Source: an uncultured Alphaproteobacteria bacterium (GTDB taxonomy: Bacteria > Pseudomonadota > Alphaproteobacteria > HIMB59 > GCA-002718135). From it: a stretch of DNA of 52,595 bases. Position numbers and translations under genes: made by a program. This document shows positions 43,521-51,010 of this stretch, piece after piece. Within the stretch, counting starts at the first letter, position 1. Every line of letters begins with the position of its first letter. The notes under the pieces are model-generated. The model searched no databases. It saw only the letters and a list, made by a program, of their open reading frames with translations, and was not told the origin of the DNA. The stretch spans positions 1 to 52,595 of the forward strand of contig CACEMR010000010.1 of NCBI GenBank assembly GCA_902560725.1, given 5' to 3'.

Positions 43521-45185
43521 TTATTCAATAAATTTTTTAAGACTTTTTTTACTAATTGGCTCAAAATATTTTTTTTTAATTTTCAAAATATCATCATAAT
43601 TTAAATTTTTATTTTTTAGATTTTCAATTATTTCATAGAGATTTTGTCCATCTTTTAGAAGAGTGTAGTTATTTTTGTTAATTTCTTTAGGAATTGTAAA
43701 GTAATTTATGCCAGAATTATTTTCTACTATAATTGTCCTAATTCCTAAACAGATTGCTTCAAGTGATATACTCGACATTCCTCCAACAAAATAATCAATA
43801 TCAATAAGTAAATCTTCAGCAGTTAAATTTACAAATTTATAATTGGTAATTTTGTTTAAATATAGAAATTTAATATATATATTTTTATTAGTTGTTGGAT
43901 GCGCCTTAATCAATATTTCATACTTTGTTTTTTGAAATGAACTAATATTAGAAATTATTTGTAATGATTGATCTATAGAGATTGGCAAGGCAAATAAAAT
44001 TTTTCTTTTAAAATTATTTTCAATTTTTATATTCGACCACAAATAATTAAATCTAAATGCAGGGCATGTAATTATAGGTGTATGTTTATTATATCTTGTT
44101 GCTTCTTCTATAAAACCGTCACCTATTACACCAATTGTTTTAGGTAAAAATTTATTTTTTCTTTCAATATCTAATGTATAAATTTCACTTTGTAGCATTT
44201 GCGATGGAGCCATACCCTTATAACCTAAACTATTTACTGTAGGATAATACAAATTAAATCCATAATTCCATGCCTTATCAACAGTTTGATTTTCGAACCA
44301 ATCTATTATTTTTGATATTTTAATATTATTATCTTTTAATTTTTTAATAAAACTAATAGTTAAAAATGACTCAACAGCAGCAAAAAAAGCAATACTGTCA
44401 TTATTTAATTCTTCTTTAATAATATTTTTATATTGAATATCTTTATATTGACAGTCATTAAATGTTAACTTTCTTTTTCTAAAAAAATGGCCGAGAGAGT
44501 AAAAAACATCATATAAAGAATAAAAATTTTCTTTAAAAATATATTTATTATTTGATTTTCTAAGAATATTATATGTCTTTAACAAATCTCTAGTTTTAAT
44601 CATTGTCAAAGTAGGAACAAAATATATTTTATTTGTATAATTATCTAGATTTTTTAACAAGCCATTGTAATATCTCTCCTTTATTTCATAACCAGTAAAT
44701 ATATACTTATCAATAATTATTATATTATTTGGGATATATATTTTATTTTTGATCAATATTTTAAAAATTAATAATTGAACTATTCTATATAAGAACTGAT
44801 GTAAAAAAATTAAATAATTTTTTATAAAGATCTTTATTTTTTCAAATCTATTTTTTTTTAATATGATTTTTATTTCAATATTATTTTTATTAAAATATTT
44901 TTTTAATTCTATATATATTGCTTGAGAATCAATAATAATTTTTTTGGGTAATTTATTATTTTTATGCAAATGATCTATGAATTTAAAAATACAAAAATTA
45001 TGAAAAAATGGACTACTTAAATTATATCTACTAGCAGGACTGCTAAACCACCAATCAAGTGATTGGTTTTTACTAATTTTTGAATAAAAAATATTAAAAT
45101 CATAAATACTATCTTTTGAAATTATATCAAAATCCTTGAGATAAAATTTACTAATTTTTTTTTTGAATCTTAAATCAAGTTCCAT
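43521..45185 (-). CDS. Large surface-carbohydrate biosynthesis protein, GT-B-like
   Basis: A 554-residue protein not firmly recognised. N-terminal SLDWWFSSPASRYNLSSPFFHNF resembles the TIGR04326-type surface carbohydrate biosynthesis proteins of Leptospira-like loci. The C-terminal third looks like the donor domain of GT-B enzymes acting on charged sugars: GVIGDGF, EILIKAHPTTN and GGMSSISLEAICLGIRTIIVE. A central hydrophobic segment (about 115-145) may be amphipathic or membrane-associated. I infer a transferase for an acidic sugar, perhaps the CMP-activated one made by the genes upstream. It overlaps the GT2 gene before it by 11 bases. Confidence 0.6.
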   Translation of the reverse strand: MELDLRFKKKISKFYLKDFDIISKDSIYDFNIFYSKISKNQSLDWWFSSPASRYNLSSPFFHNFCIFKFIDHLHKNNKLPKKIIIDSQAIYIELKKYFNKNNIEIKIILKKNRFEKIKIFIKNYLIFLHQFLYRIVQLLIFKILIKNKIYIPNNIIIIDKYIFTGYEIKERYYNGLLKNLDNYTNKIYFVPTLTMIKTRDLLKTYNILRKSNNKYIFKENFYSLYDVFYSLGHFFRKRKLTFNDCQYKDIQYKNIIKEELNNDSIAFFAAVESFLTISFIKKLKDNNIKISKIIDWFENQTVDKAWNYGFNLYYPTVNSLGYKGMAPSQMLQSEIYTLDIERKNKFLPKTIGVIGDGFIEEATRYNKHTPIITCPAFRFNYLWSNIKIENNFKRKILFALPISIDQSLQIISNISSFQKTKYEILIKAHPTTNKNIYIKFLYLNKITNYKFVNLTAEDLLIDIDYFVGGMSSISLEAICLGIRTIIVENNSGINYFTIPKEINKNNYTLLKDGQNLYEIIENLKNKNLNYDDILKIKKKYFEPISKKSLKKFIE

Positions 45186-46002
45186 ACTTTACAAAAGTTA
45201 AAATAATTTTTTTTAATTTATATTTTAACAATTTTATGTATATAAAAAAATAACTAGAATTAAATATATTAATATTCCTTAATTCTCTTTTATACAGAAA
45301 TACAAGTTCGTTATAGTGCATAAACTTAGATATGTTTGTTGTTTGATTATCATGCTCAAACCATTCACAATGAAATTCATTAATATACTGAAAATTACAT
45401 AATTTTGCAGCTCTCAAGAAAAAATCATAATCACATGTTACTTTTAGAGACTCATTAAAACCATTTAAATTATTAAATATATTTTTATTAATTATTGAAG
45501 ATGAAGAAACTATAAAGCATCCTTTTTTTAAAAGATTGAAATAAATAGAATCTTTAAATAATTTAATTTTATTTTTTATAAAATAATCATTGCTAAATTT
45601 TTTAGTTTTAAGATTATTGTTTATTAAATAAGCATTAGCAAATAGTATTTTATTATTAAGTTCATAATTATTAGATTTAAAATTATTACAAAATTCTATT
45701 TTTTCAGATGTAAATTGGTCATCATGGTCCAAAATTGCTATCCAATCTGAATTAGAATTTTTAATAGCGGTATTCCTTGCACCTCCTAATCCTTTGTTAT
45801 TTTGGTTAATTATTTTGAAATTTTTAAAATTTTCAAACCTTAATAATTCTTTTTTTGTATTATCTGATGATCCATCATTAACAAAAACTACTTGAATCTT
45901 ATTTTGATCTAATTTTTTTAAATTTTTAAATAGAGTATTTATGAACCTTTCTGAATTGTATAAACATATAATAATAGTTAGATCATAAAATTTATTTTGC
46001 AT
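45175..46002 (-). CDS. Glycosyltransferase family 2
   Basis: A 275-residue GT-A glycosyltransferase: LTIIICLYNSERFINTLFKN start, VVFVNDGSSDNT, NKGLGGARNTA and WIAILDHDDQF with the metal-binding DHD. The CDYDFFLRAA segment is the catalytic D/E region. Donor unknown. It overlaps the HAD gene (11 bases) and the next large protein gene (11 bases), so it belongs to the same translation-coupled block. Confidence 0.93.
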   Translation of the reverse strand: MQNKFYDLTIIICLYNSERFINTLFKNLKKLDQNKIQVVFVNDGSSDNTKKELLRFENFKNFKIINQNNKGLGGARNTAIKNSNSDWIAILDHDDQFTSEKIEFCNNFKSNNYELNNKILFANAYLINNNLKTKKFSNDYFIKNKIKLFKDSIYFNLLKKGCFIVSSSSIINKNIFNNLNGFNESLKVTCDYDFFLRAAKLCNFQYINEFHCEWFEHDNQTTNISKFMHYNELVFLYKRELRNINIFNSSYFFIYIKLLKYKLKKIILTFVKYGT

Positions 46003-46639
46003 ATTTATTTGACTTTAAAATATTTTTAAAATTTTTTAAATCTTTTATCAAAATCCTATCAGTTATATTTAAATTATTTTTGTAATTGATACCAATAAAA
46101 TTTAATTTATTTTCTTTTGCTGCTTTATAATCAGACATACCATCACCAAGAAATATAATTTCATTTGACTTCAATTTATATATTTTTTTTATTCTTTTAA
46201 TATGTGTAGATTTTTTTTGTGGTGATCCATAAATTCTATGAAAATACATATCTAATTTTCTATATTTGCATATATATTTTAATTCTTTAGTAGGAGTGCC
46301 TGATGAGATAAAAAATTTATATGATTTATGATTATTGACAATAAATTGTCTAGCACCTGGTATAAAATTACAATTAAGAATTCTTTTTAAGCAATAATCT
46401 GAAAATAACTTAATAAAATTTTGTAATTTAAAATTTGTTAGTTTTATTTTTATAATATCTTCAAAATATATTCTAAGCTTATTAGATCTAGAAATTCCAA
46501 GATGGTTATGATGATGGTCTAAAATTTCTGGTAAATATTCTGAATATTTATGTTTAAATATATTTATAAATGCATCAGTTTTTATTTTTGTTGAATCTAA
46601 AATAACTCCATCAAAATCAAAAATTATTGCTTTAATCAA
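45992..46639 (-). CDS. HAD-superfamily phosphatase
   Basis: A 215-residue HAD-IA hydrolase: motif I FDFDGVILDS (D8, D10), cap domain 20-85, motif II ISSGTP, motif III lysine in the KKSTHI region and motif IV FLGDGMSDY. All catalytic aspartates are present. In ulosonic-acid pathways a HAD phosphatase (KdsC type) removes the phosphate before CMP activation; KdsC itself lacks this cap, so the protein is analogous rather than orthologous. ATGA overlap with the KdsB-like gene, 11-base overlap with the GT2 gene. The phosphosugar substrate is inferred from context. Confidence 0.88.
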   Translation of the reverse strand: MIKAIIFDFDGVILDSTKIKTDAFINIFKHKYSEYLPEILDHHHNHLGISRSNKLRIYFEDIIKIKLTNFKLQNFIKLFSDYCLKRILNCNFIPGARQFIVNNHKSYKFFISSGTPTKELKYICKYRKLDMYFHRIYGSPQKKSTHIKRIKKIYKLKSNEIIFLGDGMSDYKAAKENKLNFIGINYKNNLNITDRILIKDLKNFKNILKSNKYAK

Positions 46640-47430
46640 TTTTTATATTTCTTTTTATATTTTTTTAACAAATTATCATTTCTCATCATAGAAATAACTT
46701 TTGATAAATCTTTTTTATTGTCAACAGTTTCAGTTATTCTAGAAGTTAATACAACTTTAATTTTTATATCATTTTCCAAAAGTCTAATATCATCTATTCC
46801 TTCAATATTTTCAATTGGTGAAAGTTTTAATCTTGAAATTCTCTCAAAAATATCTCTTTTATAAGCACGAATAGCTACATGTTTGAATTTTTTAAATTTT
46901 TTTTTGTATTTAAAATCTGATGGAACAGGCTCTCTTGTTAATAAGATAGCATTTTTATCTTTTCCAAATATTACTTTTACACGATTTCTATCATAAAACT
47001 CTTTATTATTTAATACTTCTTCTGCCATTGTAGAAGTTTCAACATTTTTATTTTCAATTAATGGCCTTATTAAATTTGTTACCATATCAGGATACACCAT
47101 AGGAAGATCTCCTTGAATATTAACAATAATATCATATTTTGTATTTTTATTTCTTTCTAATTTTCTAGTTGCCTCTACAACTCTATCGTTACACATTACA
47201 TGTTTATGTGATGTCATGATAGCTTTCCCGCCAATATTTTCTATATAATTATAAATTTCTCGATCTGGTGTAGCAACATAACAATCTGTTAAAATTTTAC
47301 ACATTGCAGACCTTATGTAACAATGACCAATCATTGGTATACTATGAATATGTTTCATTGGTTTATTTGGAAAACGACTACTAGCAAGTCTTGCAGGTAT
47401 AATAGCTAAAATTTTTTTATTTTTTTTCAC
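46636..47430 (-). CDS. KdsB-like cytidylyltransferase (CMP-ulosonate synthetase family)
   Basis: A 264-residue nucleotidyltransferase of the CMP-KDO synthetase family. Nucleotide-binding loop IIPARLASSRFPNKP (10-24), then PMIGH, the Mg/sugar-side MTSHKHVMCNDRVVEA (72-87) and VNIQGDLPMV (103-112). In true KdsB the second segment reads HxSGTDR and the third GDEP; here SGT is MCN and the glutamate is leucine. The fold and donor site look intact but the sugar pocket is altered, so I expect CMP activation of a 3-deoxy-2-ulosonate other than KDO. It overlaps the epimerase by 14 bases and the HAD gene by 4. Confidence 0.85.
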   Translation of the reverse strand: MKKNKKILAIIPARLASSRFPNKPMKHIHSIPMIGHCYIRSAMCKILTDCYVATPDREIYNYIENIGGKAIMTSHKHVMCNDRVVEATRKLERNKNTKYDIIVNIQGDLPMVYPDMVTNLIRPLIENKNVETSTMAEEVLNNKEFYDRNRVKVIFGKDKNAILLTREPVPSDFKYKKKFKKFKHVAIRAYKRDIFERISRLKLSPIENIEGIDDIRLLENDIKIKVVLTSRITETVDNKKDLSKVISMMRNDNLLKKYKKKYKN

Positions 47431-48301
47431 TTTTTAAATCTTCATCTATTTCTTTAATAATTTCAAGCAATCCTTGACCTAAATCTATTGAAGGATTTGA
47501 AGTTAACTTAATTCCAAATTTAGGATTATAATTATACGGGGTCATGTGATAGTGTGAGTTTTTTGTTTCGTTATAGGTAATTTTAATATTCTCTTTATTT
47601 AAAATATTTTTAATCATAGTAATTAAATCTCTAATTTTTATTGAATGATTTCCTGTTAAAATAACATGTTTATTTTTATAATGATTATTAAGTATTTCTG
47701 CTGATATCTTTGATGCATCTATAACATGTATGTATTCTCTTAATGCATCAGATTTGCCATTAAAATTAATTTTATTATTTTTTATTGCTTGCTTAATAAA
47801 ATTATATATTCCATTCCTACTGTCCGAACGCAAACCATAAACTGATCCATACCTTAAAATTGTAAAATTTAATCCATATACTTCTTGATATGACTCAATA
47901 ATACTTTCACACGCTATTTTTGTAGATTTATAGAAATTTCCTGAATTACTATGAACATATATAGAGCTTCCAAAAATATATCTTTTAATCTTAAATTTTT
48001 TACATAAATCAAGAATAATTGTATTTGATAAAATATTTTGTTTTACAGCCTCAACAGGATTTCTTTTGACTTCATCAATTTCAGATATACCTGAAAAATT
48101 ATATACGTAATCCTTACCTTTTATAGCTTTTGTTAGATCTTTGTCTGATAAAACATCACCAATTATTATTTTTTGCTTATTATTTTTATATTTTGATTTT
48201 TTTTTATCAAATATCGTGACAGCATGTTTATTTTCTAATAAACAGTCAGCAACGTGTGAACCAAGAAAACCTGATCCTCCAATTACTAATACTTTACTCA
48301 T
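47417..48301 (-). CDS. NAD-dependent sugar epimerase/dehydratase
   Basis: A 294-residue extended SDR: GGSGFLGSH cofactor loop (8-16), FGSSIYVH, catalytic YKSTK (Y124, K128), and RYGSVYGLRS near residue 166. The family epimerises, dehydrates or reduces nucleotide-linked sugars. It sits between the aldolase (8-base overlap) and the KdsB-like gene (14-base overlap), so it probably shapes the aldehyde precursor or the activated sugar of this pathway. The exact step cannot be read from the sequence. Confidence 0.9.
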   Translation of the reverse strand: MSKVLVIGGSGFLGSHVADCLLENKHAVTIFDKKKSKYKNNKQKIIIGDVLSDKDLTKAIKGKDYVYNFSGISEIDEVKRNPVEAVKQNILSNTIILDLCKKFKIKRYIFGSSIYVHSNSGNFYKSTKIACESIIESYQEVYGLNFTILRYGSVYGLRSDSRNGIYNFIKQAIKNNKINFNGKSDALREYIHVIDASKISAEILNNHYKNKHVILTGNHSIKIRDLITMIKNILNKENIKITYNETKNSHYHMTPYNYNPKFGIKLTSNPSIDLGQGLLEIIKEIDEDLKSEKK

Positions 48302-49058
48302 AATTTTTTAATTTTTCCATATATTTTTTAATATTATCCATAAGGAAGATTGAATCCAAACTACAACCAATAAAATTAAATCCTCTATTGATAAAATTTA
48401 CAGCATCTTTTGGATCAGTCGATACAGAGTGTATTCCAATAATTTTTTTTGAGTCTTGAACTATTTTAATTATTTCATCTAAATATTTTTGATAATCCTT
48501 ATCTTCAAAATTGCCTGGCTTTCCAAGGGATCCAGATAAATCATATGGACCAACCATTATTCCATCAATATCTTTGAGTGATAAAATTTCATTTAAATTT
48601 TTTATTGCTTCAAAGTGTTCAATTTGGGGAATTATAAAACTTTCTTCTAATAGCCATTTTTTATATTCGTCAAATTTTTTTCCATAATGTTGTGCCTTAA
48701 ACAAACCAACTCCTCTTTTGCCTATAGGAGGATACTTGACAGAGTCAACTATATTTTTAGCTTCTTCATAAGTACGAACATCAGCAACTATTACTCCATG
48801 TGCACCACAATCCATAATTCTTTTAATTAAATTTGGATCTTTTTCACCAATTCGAACAAGTGGAATTATATTATTGCTTTCAATAATTGAGGTCATATTA
48901 GATATGTCATTTAAATCAATTGAAGAATGTTCCATGTCTATACATAGCCAATCAAATTTATAATTTGTAAATATTTCTAATATATTTGTATTTGAAATAG
49001 TTATCCAACTACCAAATAAAATAGATTTTGATTTTTTTGCAGATTTTAAATTAAGCAT
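48294..49058 (-). CDS. HpcH/HpaI family pyruvate aldolase
   Basis: A 254-residue class II aldolase of the HpcH/HpaI family (HpaI, GarL, RhmA), which reversibly joins pyruvate to an aldehyde giving a 4-hydroxy-2-oxo acid. The active-site set is complete and at near-identical positions to HpaI: H44 (DMEHSS), R69 (LVRIGE), metal ligands E147 (PQIEH) and D173 (GPYDLSG). Normally a degradative enzyme, here it sits between a carrier-protein gene and an epimerase/KdsB-like/HAD set in a glycan locus. With a sugar aldehyde it would form a 3-deoxy-2-ulosonate, the substrate class of KdsB-like enzymes. I infer a biosynthetic use. Overlaps its neighbours by 8 bases each side. Confidence 0.92.
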   Translation of the reverse strand: MLNLKSAKKSKSILFGSWITISNTNILEIFTNYKFDWLCIDMEHSSIDLNDISNMTSIIESNNIIPLVRIGEKDPNLIKRIMDCGAHGVIVADVRTYEEAKNIVDSVKYPPIGKRGVGLFKAQHYGKKFDEYKKWLLEESFIIPQIEHFEAIKNLNEILSLKDIDGIMVGPYDLSGSLGKPGNFEDKDYQKYLDEIIKIVQDSKKIIGIHSVSTDPKDAVNFINRGFNFIGCSLDSIFLMDNIKKYMEKLKNYE

Positions 49059-49293
49059 TTATTTTTTTTTTAATTATTTTTATACAACTATTATAATCTT
49101 TAATTAGAACAACATCTTTTTCATCTAAAACAATGTTAAATTTACTTTCTATATCCATAATTAAATGCATATGATTTACAGAATCCCAATTTTTATTGTT
49201 ATCCTGTGATATTTTGGAGATTTCATTTGAATGTACTTTTAATATGTCTTTGAATATTTTAAACAATAATTCATCAATTTCCTTTATATTCAT
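49051..49293 (-). CDS. Stand-alone acyl/aminoacyl carrier protein
   Basis: An 80-residue carrier protein of the ACP fold: predicted helices at 2-22, 38-51 and 70-78, with the phosphopantetheine serine S38 in the DSVNHM motif (equivalent to DSLDxV/DSLxxM of ACPs). It lies 5 bases after the amino acid:carrier-protein ligase gene, the layout known for Bradyrhizobium and Agrobacterium aa:CP ligases and their carriers. It is therefore probably charged with an amino acid rather than a fatty acid. It needs a phosphopantetheinyl transferase, not present here. Its stop overlaps the aldolase start by 8 bases. Confidence 0.88.
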   Translation of the reverse strand: MNIKEIDELLFKIFKDILKVHSNEISKISQDNNKNWDSVNHMHLIMDIESKFNIVLDEKDVVLIKDYNSCIKIIKKKINA

Positions 49294-49298
49294 TTAGT

Positions 49299-50450
49299 TT
49301 ATTCTAAGTTATTTTTTACAATATTTGGCCATTTATTTATATTTAAACCGTGTTGTGAAACAAAGCAATAAGCAAATCTCTCAAAACCAAACCCTATGCA
49401 AGCTGAATATACATATTCATTTTTTAACTTAATATTCAATTTCTTTCCAAATAAATTTTGAGAATTGTTAAAAGATCCTATCGCTATACTTGATTGATTA
49501 TATGGTGTATCAGCTCTAACTTCATATTTTAATTTGAATGCGTTTTGATATGAAATTAAATCATTATAATTGCCCTCAAAAAAAGGGTCGTTAGCTGATT
49601 CAATTATGTAAGAAATTTTCAAACTATCTAGTAGTGTTATTATTTTTTTTTGAATTTTTGAAAGTTTATTTAACACAAAATTTTGATCGCCAATAAGAAT
49701 AATCTCTCTCATATTAAAATTCCATGTTCTTTCTAAGCTATTCATATTTTTTGTTTCGTATCTAAAACAATTTGATTTTGCTGTCGCTACCATATTATTT
49801 TTAATTTTTGAATTTTCTAATAAAAAATATAAATGGTGACAAACTGTTGGAGATAATGAGGCCTTTACAGAAATCTTACTATTAATATTTTTTCCTTTTA
49901 ATTTAAAACTATCAATAATATCATAATCTTCTTTGATATGTCCTGCAAAACAACAAGATTGAGGGAAGTTATCAAAATAACCAACTTTATTTAATTTTTC
50001 AGATGATATTAATGAAGGAAATGTAAATTCCTCAGCTTTAAATTGATTTGCAATAGATATTATCTGATTATCGAAAAAAATATTTAATTTTGTAAGTTTG
50101 CTACCTAGTGCATATATACCATCACCACCTTTAAAAACTTCTCCATCTTGAATAAGCTTTTTACGAATATCTTTTAAATTATTAAATTTTTTATATTTAT
50201 TTACATGTAAAATGTTTTTTTTTGGCTCTACAGGCTTTAAGGATAATTTAGTAATCAATTTAGAAATATTAATTTTAATTTTATTAAATTTTTTCAGAAG
50301 TATTTTATCTTCAAATAATAATTTTATTTTTTTTTGATTTACTATTTTAACTTGAGATATAGATTGATCTACGTAATAAATTTTAGAAATTATTTCATTA
50401 TTTAAATGAGTTTTAATTGCAATTTTTAAATTTATTTCTTTTGTTATCAT
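49299..50450 (-). CDS. Amino acid:[carrier protein] ligase (seryl-tRNA-synthetase-like, no tRNA-binding arm)
   Basis: A 383-residue homolog of the truncated, class II synthetase-like enzymes (Bradyrhizobium Bll0957 family) that activate glycine or alanine with ATP and load it on a carrier protein. The core starts near residue 92; landmarks are IQDGEVFKGGDGIYALG, GYFDNFPQSC, then the three expected Zn ligands C204 (SPTVCHHLYFL), E232 (CFRYE, motif 2) and C351 (SACIGFGFER, motif 3 with R358). The RTWNFNMREI segment completes motif 2. The N-terminal 90 residues are extra compared with the usual length of about 325. It lacks the coiled-coil tRNA arm. The adjacent carrier protein confirms the assignment. 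Its role inside a glycan locus is new to me; I infer amino acid decoration of a sugar. Which amino acid is used is not readable. Confidence 0.88.
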   Translation of the reverse strand: MITKEINLKIAIKTHLNNEIISKIYYVDQSISQVKIVNQKKIKLLFEDKILLKKFNKIKINISKLITKLSLKPVEPKKNILHVNKYKKFNNLKDIRKKLIQDGEVFKGGDGIYALGSKLTKLNIFFDNQIISIANQFKAEEFTFPSLISSEKLNKVGYFDNFPQSCCFAGHIKEDYDIIDSFKLKGKNINSKISVKASLSPTVCHHLYFLLENSKIKNNMVATAKSNCFRYETKNMNSLERTWNFNMREIILIGDQNFVLNKLSKIQKKIITLLDSLKISYIIESANDPFFEGNYNDLISYQNAFKLKYEVRADTPYNQSSIAIGSFNNSQNLFGKKLNIKLKNEYVYSACIGFGFERFAYCFVSQHGLNINKWPNIVKNNLE

Positions 50451-50452
50451 TG

Positions 50453-51010
50453 CTATTTCCTAGATTTAATAACTCTAGCAGGATTACCCATAATAATCGA
50501 ATATTCTGGAAATTCACCTGAAACTATACTTCCTGCAGAAACAACACAACCACTTTTTATAAATGTTCCTGGAAGTATTACAGACTGAGATCCTATCCAA
50601 ACATTATCTTCAATAATTATAGAATAATATCTATTATTGTATGATAACTTAGGAGAGAGAATTTCTTGTTTCATTATAGGTATATTAATATTACCAAAAG
50701 AGTGGTTTGCTGAATGAATTAAAACATTTCTTGCAATTCCTACATCATTACCTATGAAAATTCCATTTGAACTGTTTGCAGTAACTAAAGAATTGTTACC
50801 AAGTATAAAATTATTCCCTACTTCTACTAAATTAGGATGCCCTATACCAGATCCATGTCTTATTTGGATATTTTCACCAGATTTTTTTAATTTTTTCCTC
50901 CAATAATTTTTTCTTAATTTTAGGCCTAAATAAGTGTCTGGATAATTTGTAATAAATTTATATTTAATCGAAGATATTTCATTAATTAATACTCTTAAAT
51001 ATTTAATCAT
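50453..51010 (-). CDS. Hexapeptide-repeat (left-handed beta-helix) acyltransferase
   Basis: A 185-residue protein with the imperfect hexapeptide repeats of the WbbJ/NodL acetyltransferase group: VEVGNNFILGNNSLV, IFIGNDVGIARNVLI and IIIEDNVWIGSQSVILPG, with the putative catalytic histidine in HSANHSFG and the end SIIMGNPARVIKS. Normally it uses acetyl-CoA to O- or N-acetylate a sugar. It lies 2 bases upstream of the aa:CP ligase gene, so it is also the most obvious candidate to transfer an aminoacyl group from the carrier protein, although that would be a departure from its family. It overlaps the preceding transferase-like gene by 8 bases. Confidence 0.9.
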   Translation of the reverse strand: MIKYLRVLINEISSIKYKFITNYPDTYLGLKLRKNYWRKKLKKSGENIQIRHGSGIGHPNLVEVGNNFILGNNSLVTANSSNGIFIGNDVGIARNVLIHSANHSFGNINIPIMKQEILSPKLSYNNRYYSIIIEDNVWIGSQSVILPGTFIKSGCVVSAGSIVSGEFPEYSIIMGNPARVIKSRK

